A model generated the notes under the pieces. That model was not told where the DNA came from and searched no databases. It was given only the letters and a program-made list of their open reading frames with translations. From NCBI GenBank assembly GCA_013365325.1, contig JABVXV010000012.1, forward strand, positions 372,001-436,000: a DNA stretch of 64,000 nt. Direction: 5' to 3'. Positions 13,790-25,958 of the stretch are shown piece after piece. Source of the stretch: Dipetalonema caudispina (Eukaryota; Nematoda; Chromadorea; Rhabditida; Onchocercidae). The stretch's first letter is position 1. Every line of letters begins with the position of its first letter. Both the position numbers and the translations under genes were made by a program.

Positions 13790-16700
13790 ATGCTGAATGT
13801 TAGCCTTATTAGATTAGCTATCGTAAATCGAAATTCAAACTTTGGAGAGATTTTAAACTTTTCTGCCTTAAAAACAAGAAAATTGCGTTGAAAACCATTG
13901 AAATTACCAGTATCTTGCTATTGAAATTAGTAGAATACACCATCAATTTTATAAGAACAAATCTTTTCGTCCATCACTCTTTAACATACATTATTATATC
14001 TTAAAATGTAAACTGATAATAACTTATTAAGGTTGCCTTGGGAATATTCGTGACAACCTCTGATTTACCGTTCTATAGTTCAAATGAAACTGACATGACT
14101 ATAGTTGGCTACAATTGCACATTCGATTATCCGTGCAGATGGTTTTCTGAAGGAGTTACAGCAGATCGCTGGCGATTAGCTCAGGGTGAACCGGATCTCT
14201 TTTTATGGCTTGCATCTACGGGTACCATCCAGCGACCAGGTCTTATAATTTTTTGCAAGTTTCACCATAAAGTTGAAGCAAAACAGTGTTCTGCCAAGAT
14301 GCGAAGAAATCCAAACAAACATTTTCATATTACTCTTATTATAGATTTTTTAGACAAAATAATTACCCTTATATTATTTAAGCGGAACCATTTGCCCTGA
14401 TTGAACTTCGCGGACAACAAGCGGATCGTTTTTTAAGCGATAAAATAGCATGTCAGGATGGCACTGCGATACTGTCATTTACCTACTGGATAGTGGGTAC
14501 GATATTTTTAAAGTTAAAATTGTTCTTTTCCTTTTTCTTTTTTAATACAATATAGGAAACTCTATTAGGTAGAACAAGTGACTTTTTTAATTTGAATTTC
14601 AAGTTTAACTACAGGTGGTGCCAATCTGGAGGTTTGTTTGGTCGACTCTCTGGATAAAAAATTTAATTGTACGGCTATGCTAGGTGCACAACCTATGCCA
14701 AGAAAAGTTTTGCTCTCACTACCGCAAGTACAGGAGCCATTTCGAGTAATGTCTATAAAACTTTATTTAATTTGCATTATAATTTCCATTGAAATTTATT
14801 TGCAATCAGTCTGCTTCTTCATTTATATTATTATTTGTTTGTATCATAGATCGCTATTATACCGAATATAGCCATTGGAATGATCGCAATAGATGATATT
14901 GGATATGTTGGAATACCATGTCAACGAGAAATTTCTATCGTTACTTCTTTCCCTCGCGTGAAAAGCGAAAAGCTCAATTCTTTTCAAGTAAGGATATTGG
15001 AAATTATCTGGAATTTTATAGAAATCCACAAATTTATAGAATTTCTGAAAATTTTGGAAGCATATCGTTGATCTCTACCTGGAAATCATTGAAGTCAATA
15101 AATTATACCGTTCCTCTTCAACAGTTTCTTGAAATTGCAAATATAAGGATTCATCCGGTTCTGAAACGTATCAAAATCTGAGTCATTTCTTCACTTCCTA
15201 CCTTTTTCTGTGCCCAGTTTAGTACCACAGGAAATGTCGACATTCGCGTAGAAAAGTGCTTCAACGAAGAAACTGTAATTCTGCCACAGAATTCAAAACG
15301 ATGCAAAATATAAGATAATGATTTTCTTCAGCTGTCAATTCAAACATTAATTTGAAGTTTATATAAAGCACAAGTCTGGCTATAAGTCGCATCTTAGTCA
15401 TAATTTAGTTTTTATTTTGTGTTTTTCTTTCAATTTCAACAAGTTTATCATAAAATTTAATTAAACGTTAATAAATTATTATTAAATACCAAGCCTTCCA
15501 GGAGAACTAGTATCTTTATCATCTTTTTTTTTAAAAATTATAATTAAACGATTAATAATAACTGAAAAGATAGCGGTCAGCATATGGCTTATAATCTCAT
15601 ATTTCTCGAGAACATATCATCAGATCTCGGATTGACGTGTGGTGTGCACATTTTCAAGAAATAATTTCGATTAAAAATTCAGAGAAATGAATATTTGCTT
15701 ACTGTAAAGTTCTTTCATTATCTGTGAAACAAGTAAGAAAAATAACTCGCCCAGTGTTAAATTTGTAAGGAGGTGATCTGAGGAACAGTGCGTTCATGGA
15801 ATAAAAAAAAAAAAAAAACATCAAATTCTGTTTTTTTTTCGTAATGATCAAAATATTAAATTTTTATTCTTTTCAAACATCTAACCAAAAATATTTGTAT
15901 TGGTATATTAGTAGCATAACATTGATAGTACTGGTCCAGTCATCTACAGAACTATTATTATCAGTTTGTGTTATCATTAACATTGAAAGAAAATTTCTAT
16001 ACATGTTAATAATTACTGATGCAATCTCCCAGTGTTTCCACTGAAAGCAAACAGTCACCTAAAATACAATATGTCATCTTTGAAACACTGAAAAACAATT
16101 TTGGTTCATTTTTTTCAAAATTTGTCTTGCTCGTAGTTGATACATGCTCTCTACGAATTTTATAGTTCTTCAATTAAAAATTCATGAAAAAGTATCCACT
16201 AAAAGTCAATCGGATTTGAAGGACTTTAAATGTCATTCTGTTTAGATGACCATTGAAGGATTAACGTTCGGTGAAGAAAGTGCTGGTGTCACGATGTCCT
16301 CATGGACGGAGCCTACGTAAGTGTTTCTTGCAATTTTAATGTGAACGTAAAAAACTTAAGCAACATTTTTCCAATTTTGCATTTTAATTTAAGTCTGGAA
16401 ATTCAATCAACAGAGCCACCATTCGATCTGCTAATTATTGGGAGCAAAACGACTCCATTCTTCGATCATCGCAGAGGACACATCATTAATAATAACACAA
16501 TGCTACTATGCGATTTTACCAATGATTTTCTGTGCCTTTGGGGTCCTGAAAGTGGTCGATGGGGAATCATTCAAGAAGGTTCTTTACATATTTCCAGAAA
16601 GTTTTATTTTCCGAACTCTACAGTGAGGTATGGCGTAATAGTTTAAAAGGTTGTCATAAAAGTTATCAGGAACGTCAACATCTTTTTTGGTCCATAAATC

Positions 16701-19591
16701 CGGAATTAGTGTTAGCTGTGATTACTGTGTTAAGAAGGAAATTATTTCCACGATTTTCAAGAGACAAGAAGCACAGCGTCATCTATTCTGATTTTCGTCT
16801 GACAGCTATTTTTGCTCAGTTCTTTGAAGCACCTTAAAAAACCGAGTTTTCTTCAAAGATAGACTAAAGTGGTAACGTTTAATTCTTTTTGTTGATTCTA
16901 AGTTAATACAGGTGCGTTACCCTCATTCACCGTACCAGATGATTATCCAGCTCCAATATATCCCGTAGCTATTGTTATTCAAGGAACAGCAATGCTTACA
17001 AGTGATCCCTTAAAATGTCAAAGTGGTTCAGGAAAGGTAACCGTATTTTTGACTAAAAAAGTCCTTTATTCTTTATATATCATTTCAAACGAATTTATTC
17101 TAGATCTGTTACACGAAAGAATGAGTTTAATTGATTACCTTAGTTATCGAAGTATTGCTTCATGCCTTTTAATGTGCATCATTGTCCATCTATTGTTGAT
17201 ATGTACGTCATTACTATTTCAACAAATTTCTCAAAGAATTCAAAATTACCGCAAATGGCACTGCGACTGCTTCATTTTAAATGTTTAAAGTGCTATAAAA
17301 TTTATAATTCAGTTGATGTTTCGACATTGGACGAGTGGTTCACCAACTATACAAGCATGTGTAATTGGCTACGGTATTGGAAGCAAAAAAGTGGAATGTA
17401 TGGGAGCAAATCAGGATAATGAAGCTACGGATGACAAATCTCTCGTAGTTTTCGATTTCAAACAACCAATTCTGGAACCATTTACGGTTTCTGTTTTACT
17501 TTGCACCTGAAAAGATAATCTTGGAAACATCTGAAAAACATAATAAAGGTTGAATTTGCAGCTTAATATCATCCCGCAATGGGACAACACAGCACGGAAT
17601 CAATACTTAATTATCGATGAGATTGCTTATCTTGGGAGCTGTGATATAAAAAAGCTCAACAAGGAAATCAATGAAGGATCTTTGACCAAACAGAATAACA
17701 ATATTATTTGGTAATAATTGTTGCATATACCCAGTTTTTATTTAATAAATAAATCTGCGATTTTCACATTTTTTAAATACTATTTCATACTTTCCAGGAC
17801 TAAACCAAAAACTTCTGAAAATTTTGTTTGGGCTAACGAGAAACATAATACTGAATCGTCACGAAAGAAACAGAATGGTAAAGCTTCAAGAAATACATCC
17901 GTTTCAAAAGCAAATTACTCAGAACAGATAACTTTATTACCTACCACAATTTCTGATCAGTTATCAACAGACTCTACGCATTCAAATTACTGTGAACTAC
18001 TCAATTGTAATTTCGAAGGTTTGTAAATCCCTTCACTCTTATCGAGTACATATTATCCAAAAATAAATCTAGATTTTGCCCTGAAAGTCATTTGGCATAT
18101 TTAATTTTAACTGACAAGTTTAATAGTTCACGTGTTTTCCAAACGACTCCATGCAAATGTATGTCTAGAAATACTTATAAGAGATAAAATATTCATGGTT
18201 TGTCTGTTATGTTGTTATAAAATAGCTTTTTAAAACTTGATTTAAATCGTCTTGACAAAGTCCTAAATAAGCAAATTGGAGAAGTATAATGATATAAATG
18301 ACAGTAAGATAACTCGAAGTAAATATTAATGCAACATGCACCAAGCTAAAAAGAAGTAATACTAAAAGAAAAAAAGACATATGAAAAATTGATATGCTAC
18401 TCATTAGAAGTGAGTAATTAATATTTGATTATATACGTTACCAATAAACCACTCATATGATTTAACAGCAGATTTTAATTATAGAAAATGCATGTCATTA
18501 TTTGAATCATGGCCTTACAAAGGTTCCATGGATATTGCGAAGTAACGGTTATGAAACGACTATTTCAAAATCTACTGATTTACTCCCATGTTAGTTTACT
18601 TCTTTTTGCTAGAAATTCGTGGAGGAATGATTTTTTTAAATTGAGTTACAAGTTAGAAGCAAGCATAAATTTCGCATATTAGCCAAGATATACGTGTGCT
18701 GATAAATCACTGTCAGGAATAGCTTCTCAAATACACATGTAAAAGCAAGATGATATTATCCTCCAAACAGATTATAACGGTAATTGAGAGCTAATATTTC
18801 TCATGAAAATACATCAACGAGGTAATGTCTTCAGTCTATGAAGTTTTATCAAAATTTGAGGAAGCAGAATCGATACCTCTTCATTAATAGATAGATTTCA
18901 GTTCCATCAAAGGAACAGTTTATCAGCACAAGGTTACCGCCTGGCCAATACGCCATATTAGAATCCCCACGATTCAAAGCTTTATCTGAAACAAATACCG
19001 TGTTATTCCAGTATTACAGGTAATATCAACATTTCATTGCTACCATCTTTAGTAATTGTTTGAAATTGAATGAATCAAGATTTATTTATAGGTCAACATT
19101 TTATGCAACTATTCGATTATGCTTGGATAGTTGTTCTGTCTATCTGTACAAAAATTCATCAACTTTTGCTCATTGTCCGTCGTTAATTCTGGAACAACAA
19201 TTGTCCAAAAAAACGCATGAATGGCATACTGCTAGAATTCGGCTTCCGGCAGGCACTACTAATGTTAGCTTGTTTCCATTTTCTTCAAAATTATTTCTAG
19301 CCTGGTTAATCAATTAAAGTCTTAAACAATATGGTGGTTTTTTATTATTTTATTGGGATTTTATAGGATTAAACCACTAAACACTTAATCGATTTCAAAT
19401 ATATTGCTGCTTTACAGTTTTGTTTGGTAGCGTATAATTCAAACAAATCGATCACTGATACAGTGGTGGCTATAAACAATGTTAAACTGTCATCATGCAG
19501 TTCCGAAAAAGATGCTATGATCGACATGATTAATACTTCCTATCAGAAAGTGCCAAACTCATTCGTATATTCTAATAGAGCTAGTCAATGA
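13790..19591 (+). CDS. Secreted protein with three MAM domains
   Basis: Sixteen exons join in frame to 724 residues: 13790-13822, 14032-14239, 14383-14496, 14615-14745, 14850-14987, 15218-15274, 16246-16316, 16394-16578, 16912-17036, 17313-17486, 17562-17710, 17798-18018, 18485-18589, 18902-19019, 19092-19263, 19418-19591. The N-terminus MLNVSLIRLAIVALGIFVTTS looks like a signal peptide split by intron 1. MAM 1 starts at YNCTFDYPCRW (about residue 36) and closes with IAIDDIGYVGIPC. MAM 2 starts at LLCDFTNDFLCLW (about 285) and closes with IIDEIAYLGSC. MAM 3 starts at LLNCNFEENACHY (about 525) and closes with VAINNVKLSSC. No membrane segment follows the last domain, so it is probably secreted. 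MAM domains mediate extracellular adhesion; the ligand is unknown. AATAAA lies at 19903. The link between 15274 and 16246 is the least certain: exon 6 could instead read through to a TAA at about 15316. Confidence 0.78.
15275..16245 (+). other. Long intron or gene boundary inside the MAM locus
   Basis: This 971-base stretch is spliced out in the 16-exon model (ACT|GTAATT to GTTTAG|ATG). It also holds an in-frame TAA at about 15316 and AATAAA-like motifs near 15470. The acceptor at its end abuts an ATG. It could therefore separate two genes. Confidence 0.4.
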
Positions 19592-20386
19592 TTTACAAAT
19601 GTTTGTTAAAAATTTGTTGGATATTTACTGCATTGTTTTGTCCGTTTTATTTGCACTTTTCTCGAACCATTTTTTTGTATAACATTTATTTGAAATTTCT
19701 GTAACTTTAAAACAGCCACCTTAGTCTCGAAATTTTTTTTCAAATTAATCAAGTTTGGTAGTACAAAAAAAGTCGTATTTTCACAATTCCAAAGCAAAGA
19801 AATCTTATAATTACAAGGATATCCAAAGTATCTACATTAAAACCAAATCATCATGCGCAGTCTTCTTACTCACCTTGTTAATTATTTGATATATCAGTTC
19901 GTAATAAAATAAGGCTTACTAAAATTAACACTTATGTCTATGTCCTTTCAAAATCTTTCTGTCAAAAAAAAAGATGACAAGTAGGAAAGAAAATACTTTT
20001 TACATTTAATAAATGCTGTGTCATAAATTTTATTACCGCCATCCCTTCTTTGGTCACTTATATGGGTTTCATAAAAGAAATAATTGATTGAATAAAAAAT
20101 ATTATGAGGAAGATATAAACTGCGAACTTCTTAAACGAGGCAGTTATCTCAAACTCTGATACTAATATTTTCAATATCAAAGCCCACAAATCTTATCTTG
20201 GTATGTTCCTGTAATTTTAACAAATTGATCACCGGATTCCTGATACCACAGAGATGAGATTTTTTTTTTTTTTTTTATTGGATTAATTTAATCCAACTTT
20301 TTAACGACGAAAATGACATGAAATTGCCGCAATAATACGAAAGGAAGATAAATTTCTGAAGACTTCTAATTAACGAAACAAAAGCG
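19592..20386. other. Intergenic, poly(A) signal of the MAM gene
   Basis: AATAAA at 19903-19908 is about 310 bases past the MAM stop. A T-rich tract lies near 20260-20276. Some coding-like short frames occur on both strands around 20110-20250, but no consistent exon chain could be built. Confidence 0.45.
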
Positions 20387-21275
20387 ATGGACTATAATTG
20401 TATCAAAGCTGTACAATACAGCGATTTAAGTATTACATTCACAGTATAACAATGGCACAGATCGTTAAACGCAATTTAAAAGTAAATTGAGCATTTTTCA
20501 GATCTTTCATTTCAAATTTTAGTTGAAAGGAATCAACCAGTCAGAAAGCTTTTGATTCACGGAGTTTTCCGTGAGAATTAAAAATTCTGTCCTTTTCCAA
20601 ATCATTTAAAAGTAATACAGGATTAATAAGAATTAATAAGGTTATAAAGTGATAAATGTGATTTAATAATGGTTATCAGAGGTAAGAAAATTAGCTGATT
20701 AGGATTAACCTCATAGAGTACTTGCGAGAATAACCGAAATATATAACTAAATGTACCTTTAAAGCGGTAGCCTTTTCTTTTAGGTTCTTTTCAAAACACT
20801 ATTAACACATGCCAAAAAGCGTCAAAATTTCCGATAGACAGATGTCATCAAATACTTTATGATGACAAGAAATATCCACACCGTTTTATTGGAAGTATGG
20901 CACTTACGTTTCCAAGCGATGAAATAGTTTGTTTCAAATATTACCTTCCGACTGGGTTCGGGATCGACTTTCGAAAACATATCTGTGGGAAATATGTAAT
21001 GTGTTGATGATAACGATAGGATGTTTGTATGATAGGGTGTGAGGGGGTGTTTGAGTTTATCACATTAAGCGGTTGAAAGGATTACATGCGGTGAGGTGTG
21101 TCAGAACGAAGTCAGTTTTTCTTAAGACTGCACTGATTTCTTTGTTGCAGAGTCGAGACAGAAATATTTGTTAAATTTCAGGCGACCACCGGCACATAAT
21201 CTGTGCGGAGCTTCAGCACGTCATCCTCCTAATTTAATTCAGGTGGGACCAAACGGAAAATTGATCGGACTATGA
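20387..21275 (+). CDS. Candidate orphan gene, Cys-containing 141-residue protein
   Basis: Four exons join in frame: 20387-20429, 20523-20570, 20784-20995 and 21153-21275 with a TGA stop. The acceptors at exons 2 and 3 are good (TTTTAG), and donor 2 is GTGAGA. Donor 1 (GTATTA) and the last acceptor (TTGCAGAG|TCG) are weaker. The long third exon carries CQKASKFPIDRCHQILYDD, IVCFKYYLPTGFGIDF and HICGKY. The last exon ends [19 protein letters not shown]. Six cysteines are spread over the chain. I do not recognise the family. The start MDYNC has no signal peptide, so a first exon may be missing. The stop overlaps the start of the next gene by four bases (ATGA). AATAAA near 21502 could be its poly(A) signal. 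Parts of the region are also open on the minus strand. Confidence 0.38.
21151..21271 (+). promoter_or_regulatory. Possible spliced-leader acceptors upstream of the BTBD start
   Basis: TTGTTGCAG ends at 21150 and AAATTTCAG ends at 21181. Either could serve as a trans-splice acceptor, giving a 5' leader of about 90-120 bases before the ATG at 21272. The same sites could act as the last acceptor of the upstream candidate gene, so their role is ambiguous. Confidence 0.35.
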
Positions 21276-24200
21276 CACCGACGAATAAAGGGGTATCCCA
21301 TCAGGATTCTCGGAATGAACCAACTTCTTCATATGCTGCTACTTCCTGTCATCAGCCTTCAAACCATTCTTGCGATCTTCATACCGGTAACACTCATTTT
21401 TATTTGCATTCAACTTCAATAGATATTATTGCTATCGTTATAAAGTACATATGTTGAGTAGCAAGCTACTTGATACATAAATGTTGTAACAAAGAACTTT
21501 TAAAATAAAAGCTGTGCAAATTCGATGTTATCAAAGTTTCACTGGCAGGAGTGAGTATGTTTCGTATTTGAACATTTCGTTTGAAATACTTATATTCAAT
21601 TAAATATGTTCGTGTCCAATTTGGTAATAGCTGTTCTTTTGAATAGTATTATACTATCAGGAAGTGCACACCAGCAGAATGATGCAACTACTGCAGTTAA
21701 TTCTACTCGCGCTCTCACAAACTTACTAGCTGATCCAAGCAGCACTCTTCCTCTGGGAAATATGAACCAGAATGATGTGCATTTTGTAGATGTAAGTTCA
21801 AAATAATGGGTATTGAAGTTGAATATGTACTGTTGAAAAATTATCCAATGAGGCATGATTGTAGTTTAGGAGTGTTGAAGTCTCGTTTCAGGTATGTCGT
21901 GTTGTGTTTTCTAAAACATGGAATTTTCTTGGCACCGAATAGAGGCTAGAGTGCTTAGATTCAATATAATGTATAAGTTCATGTAATCCAGATCATCAAA
22001 AGTAGTAATGTGCAAGTCACAGTTGTGTCATTTAATAATTCTACAAATTAGGATTTGGAATCGTGTGTCGATGATGCATCATTAGAAATTGAAAATGGTT
22101 ATCCACTTGTTGCTGATTTGCAACAGCTTCGTTTGCAAAATCATATCCGTATGTCGATTGATGATATTATTGAGCAGCAGACTTTTCATTCGGTACTTAA
22201 ATTTTGAGTTCTTGTTTAATCTCAATAAAGCAGTTGTTTCCTCTTTGAGTTTCTTTTTTTTTTTTTCTTTTTTTTTTTCTTTACGCAGTTAGTCTGGTAT
22301 CATCACATTTAATGCATAGGAAACAATGGATGACGTCGTGGATCAGCAACGGCACATGTTGGATGATCCAAACACTAGAAGTTCCGAATTCCTTGAAAGA
22401 ACAGAAGAAACAATTGGTATCGTTACAACCGGAGAAGTTATCAGGTTATTTGATAAGCTTGATTATTTGCTGCTAATATCGTGTGTAATAAGCTTCATTC
22501 TCACTGCATTAACTCAGTTAAACTTGGAAGCTCAGTTCTGTAATTTATTTCACCGTCAGTTCATTTTTTTTCACTATTGAAACATATCTTTTTATGAAGT
22601 GGACTTCCAGACCACTGCACGATGTAACATCTATTGTTCACAATGCATCGTCTCTTGCTTCAGCGAACAGACGTCTAGTTGATGTTCAAGATGGTTAGTA
22701 GTTTAAATAATAATATAGGTTCTGTTAGCTGCTCACCCTTGTTGTCCCTGAGTATTTCTTCTGAACAACGTGAAGTGGAGCTTGTTTGATGTGAATTGAA
22801 AGGTAATGGGATATGATTTGCACAGATACGGAGAGTGATTTCGGACCAGACATTTCTGATATGCAAACAGCAGCTAATTCTTTGAATATTAAACATAGAA
22901 GTTACAACGACCGAATAAGTACTTCATTTATCAAGTCTTTCAGTATTTAAAATATCACTGTAGGTTTATGCATTTGTACATAGTTTCGGTCGAAATTTTT
23001 TTATTCTTGCTTTCCAAGAAAAATCTTATTATGACTGAATGTAACGAGTCAATTGCAGGTTCATACCAATATCCACTTCACAATGCTGTCGCTGTTAGAC
23101 GTTCTGTAAACGATACTTCGAGAATCGAAGACGTTGTGGCAAGTAAATACTCACTGATGTCAGATTTTACCCTAAATTTCTTTTTTTTTTTTTTTTTTTG
23201 CAATTAGAATAGCAAATCTTTGGATTAATTGAGTGCATGATATTGTCGTTCTACTGAAGAAGAAACATCATATAATAGCTGAATGTATGAGTCCCTTGGT
23301 GCCATAAAAATTAGGCAATTATTTTGATCGAAGTGGAACTGGTGGAGTACCATATATGGGCTGGCAAGCATCGAAAAGCACGTTAAAGGAACGTTTTGCG
23401 TTTTTATATTGCAACGAAATTCTTGCTGATATTTGGTTTGTTGTTGGTCGTGGCGAACTAACGCAGGCATGTTTTGGTTACACTTTGTCATAGTTGTCGA
23501 GAATTATTGGCTCTTTTGATATTTAGGTGCGTCCAGAACTTTGCATAATTGTATATATGTATGGATGATTTTTTATTTTTCAGAGAATTCCTGCACATAA
23601 GTTCATATTAATTACTGGTTCAGCTGTTTTTGATGCGATGTTTAACGGTGGGCTGGCAAACAATGCAATCGGTAGATCTTGGATAAAATTCGTCAAACAA
23701 ATTTGCAAATTTCGTCAAAGTCACATTAAATCAAAGATCAGAAGTACTTTACTATTAGTGCAATTAAAAATAAACGGCTGTTTGCAGCAGCAGAAACGAA
23801 TAGTATAGAAGGTAGCCAAGATATCGACTTGCCTGATGTCGAACCTGGGGCTTTCTTGGCTCTGCTCAAATTTCTTTATACAGATGACGTTTCTTTTGGA
23901 CCAGAAATCGTAATGACAACTCTCTATACAGGTTTATATCCTTTAAACTTCATTAATTATTTTCCGTGTTCATAAACAACACTGACTGCCGTGAAGAATG
24001 AAGAATGATAGTGAATTGCGTTATGACATATTATTTTACTAAGCAGTGGAAATTTGTAATGTCCTCTGCAAAAGCTGTAGCAGTCGATGAACTGGGCAAG
24101 TCTCTTCCCCATTTTTGCAAAAAAGGTTTATGAAGTTAATAGTTGTAGAGATCTATTTCATATTTCTTTATTCCAGCCAAAAAATATGCTGTGCCAGCTA

Positions 24201-25958
24201 TGGAGCTCGCTTGTGTTGATTTTTTGAAACGAAATCTTGGTGCTGATAACGCTTTTATGTTACTAACTCAGGCACGATTATTCGATGAACCGCAGTTAGC
24301 TAGTCTTTGTTTAGATATAATTGACAGAAATACGATTGAAGCTTTGAATGCGGAAGGTAAATCATTTGTTGTTTTCTGTTGATGATTCTTGATATGTTTT
24401 TCCTTTTCAGTAGCGAGTTTTATTGAGTGCAAACTTAATATTCCAGGTTTCACAGAAATTGATTTGGATACACTTTGTGTAGTTTTGAAACGAAACACTT
24501 TGCGAGTTCGTGAAGCGCCATTGTTTCTCGCAGTACTTCGATGGAGTGTGGAAGAGTGTCGTCGTCGGTCCTTAACCGTCAATGCAGAGAATCAGCGAAC
24601 AGTGCTTGGCAGAGCTTTACATATGATACGCTTTCCGTTGATGACAATTGATGAATTTGCCCAACATGCTGGTAAATATATTCTTTCTAAAGCTACCGAA
24701 ACGAAGGTTTAAAGATTTTTGTTGATTTGGCATGAAAAACTTTACTGCATTAGCCTTATTAAGGAAAATTTTTCAGCTCAAACAGGTATATTAACCGATC
24801 GTGAGTTGGTCAATCTTTTTCTATATTTTACGGTGAATCCTAAACCACAGATTGAGTTTCTGGATGTTCCACGTTGTTGCGTTTTTGGTAAGGAAGTAGT
24901 AGTTAGTCGTTTCCAACGCGTTGAAGGACGTTGGGGATACAGCGGTACACCAGATCGTATCAAGTAAGTTTTGTTTTCCCGTCTGGTTTTTTGCTTCAGA
25001 TACATGTAAGTGGCAAATCCGAATCTTTGATAAATGGTAGTTCCCAAAGTTTCGCTGTTTTCGCTGTCTTTCCCTTCTAGTGTGCTGTAATATAAACTTG
25101 AAAATATCCATTCCTTCAAGCATTTAGAATTTCTTTGTCATTCACCTTTACTTCATGTGGAAGGACTTTGGCTATGAAGAAGTTCTGAAATGCATATAAT
25201 GAAGTTTATAATAACTGAGTCTTCCGTAGTAATTTTTTGTTTCTTCCTGGTATTTCTACGTTGTATACAAGCCACATGCAAAATTCATTAGATCAACTCC
25301 ACCAGTTGAAAAAGCATCTTAAATATATATCTTATATCGAAGTACATTTGCCAAACTTCTAGGTTTACTGTTGATAGAAGGATCTATGTTATTGGCTTCG
25401 GCTTACATGGTTCAATTCATGGCCCTCATGAGTACCAAGTTACTATTCAGGTAGGTTTTTTTTTCTTTGCTTTTGTACATAAACTATTTAGAGTGATGTA
25501 TTTTCTGTGTTCTCAAACATAGCTCTATTTTTTCCACTCTAATTTAAGATTCTTCATTGTGGCACGGGGAAAATTTTGGCGAGTAATGATACGTCATTTT
25601 CCTGTGATGGATCATGTGGAACATTTCGAGTATTGTTCAGGGAACCTGTGGAAATCAGCCCCTGCGTTACGTATATCGCTTCCGCACGTTTGAAAGTAAG
25701 ATATTTGCCGAAATTTCTGTCCTGCAAAATATCAGTTTTACAACCCTTTTTACCAGATCCATTGAATTTTGTTACCTTTTTCCTTTTCAGGGTCCCGATT
25801 CTCACTATGGCACCAAAGGTTTGCGGCGTATTGTTCATCAGTCCCCTTCAACTGGAGTCATAACTTTTCAGTTTACTTATGCTGCTGGTAATAATAATGG
25901 CACATCTGTCGAAGATGGCCAAATCCCGGAAATCATATTCTGCACGAAAATTATTTAA
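21272..25958 (+). CDS. hpo-9: BTB-BACK-PHR protein of the BTBD1/2/3/6 family (HPO-9-like)
   Basis: Sixteen exons give 733 residues: 21272-21386, 21661-21791, 22052-22192, 22320-22484, 22600-22693, 22826-22918, 23059-23142, 23315-23466, 23584-23671, 23788-23931, 24177-24356, 24447-24671, 24777-24963, 25363-25450, 25549-25695, 25791-25958. The first 290 residues are low-complexity. The BTB domain starts near [19 protein letters not shown] and continues through [20 protein letters not shown] and [17 protein letters not shown]. The BACK region contains [16 protein letters not shown] and [18 protein letters not shown]. The PHR (beta-sandwich) tail runs from [17 protein letters not shown] to [10 protein letters not shown]. 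Family members are Cullin-3 substrate adaptors; the substrate cannot be told here. The junction after exon 8 is a GC-AG intron (CAG|GCATGT). Donor 4 is my choice among several. A second in-frame start at 21606 would bypass exon 1. AATAAA lies at 26226. Confidence 0.88.

Noticed and set aside
20500..21000. Minus-strand chain reading MFSKVDPEPSRK, CFEKNLKEKATALK and DRIFNSHGKLRESKAF
   Set aside because: The pieces are phase-compatible, but the last acceptor is poor and the plus strand offers longer exons with better splice sites. Kept only as a reminder that the strand is not certain.
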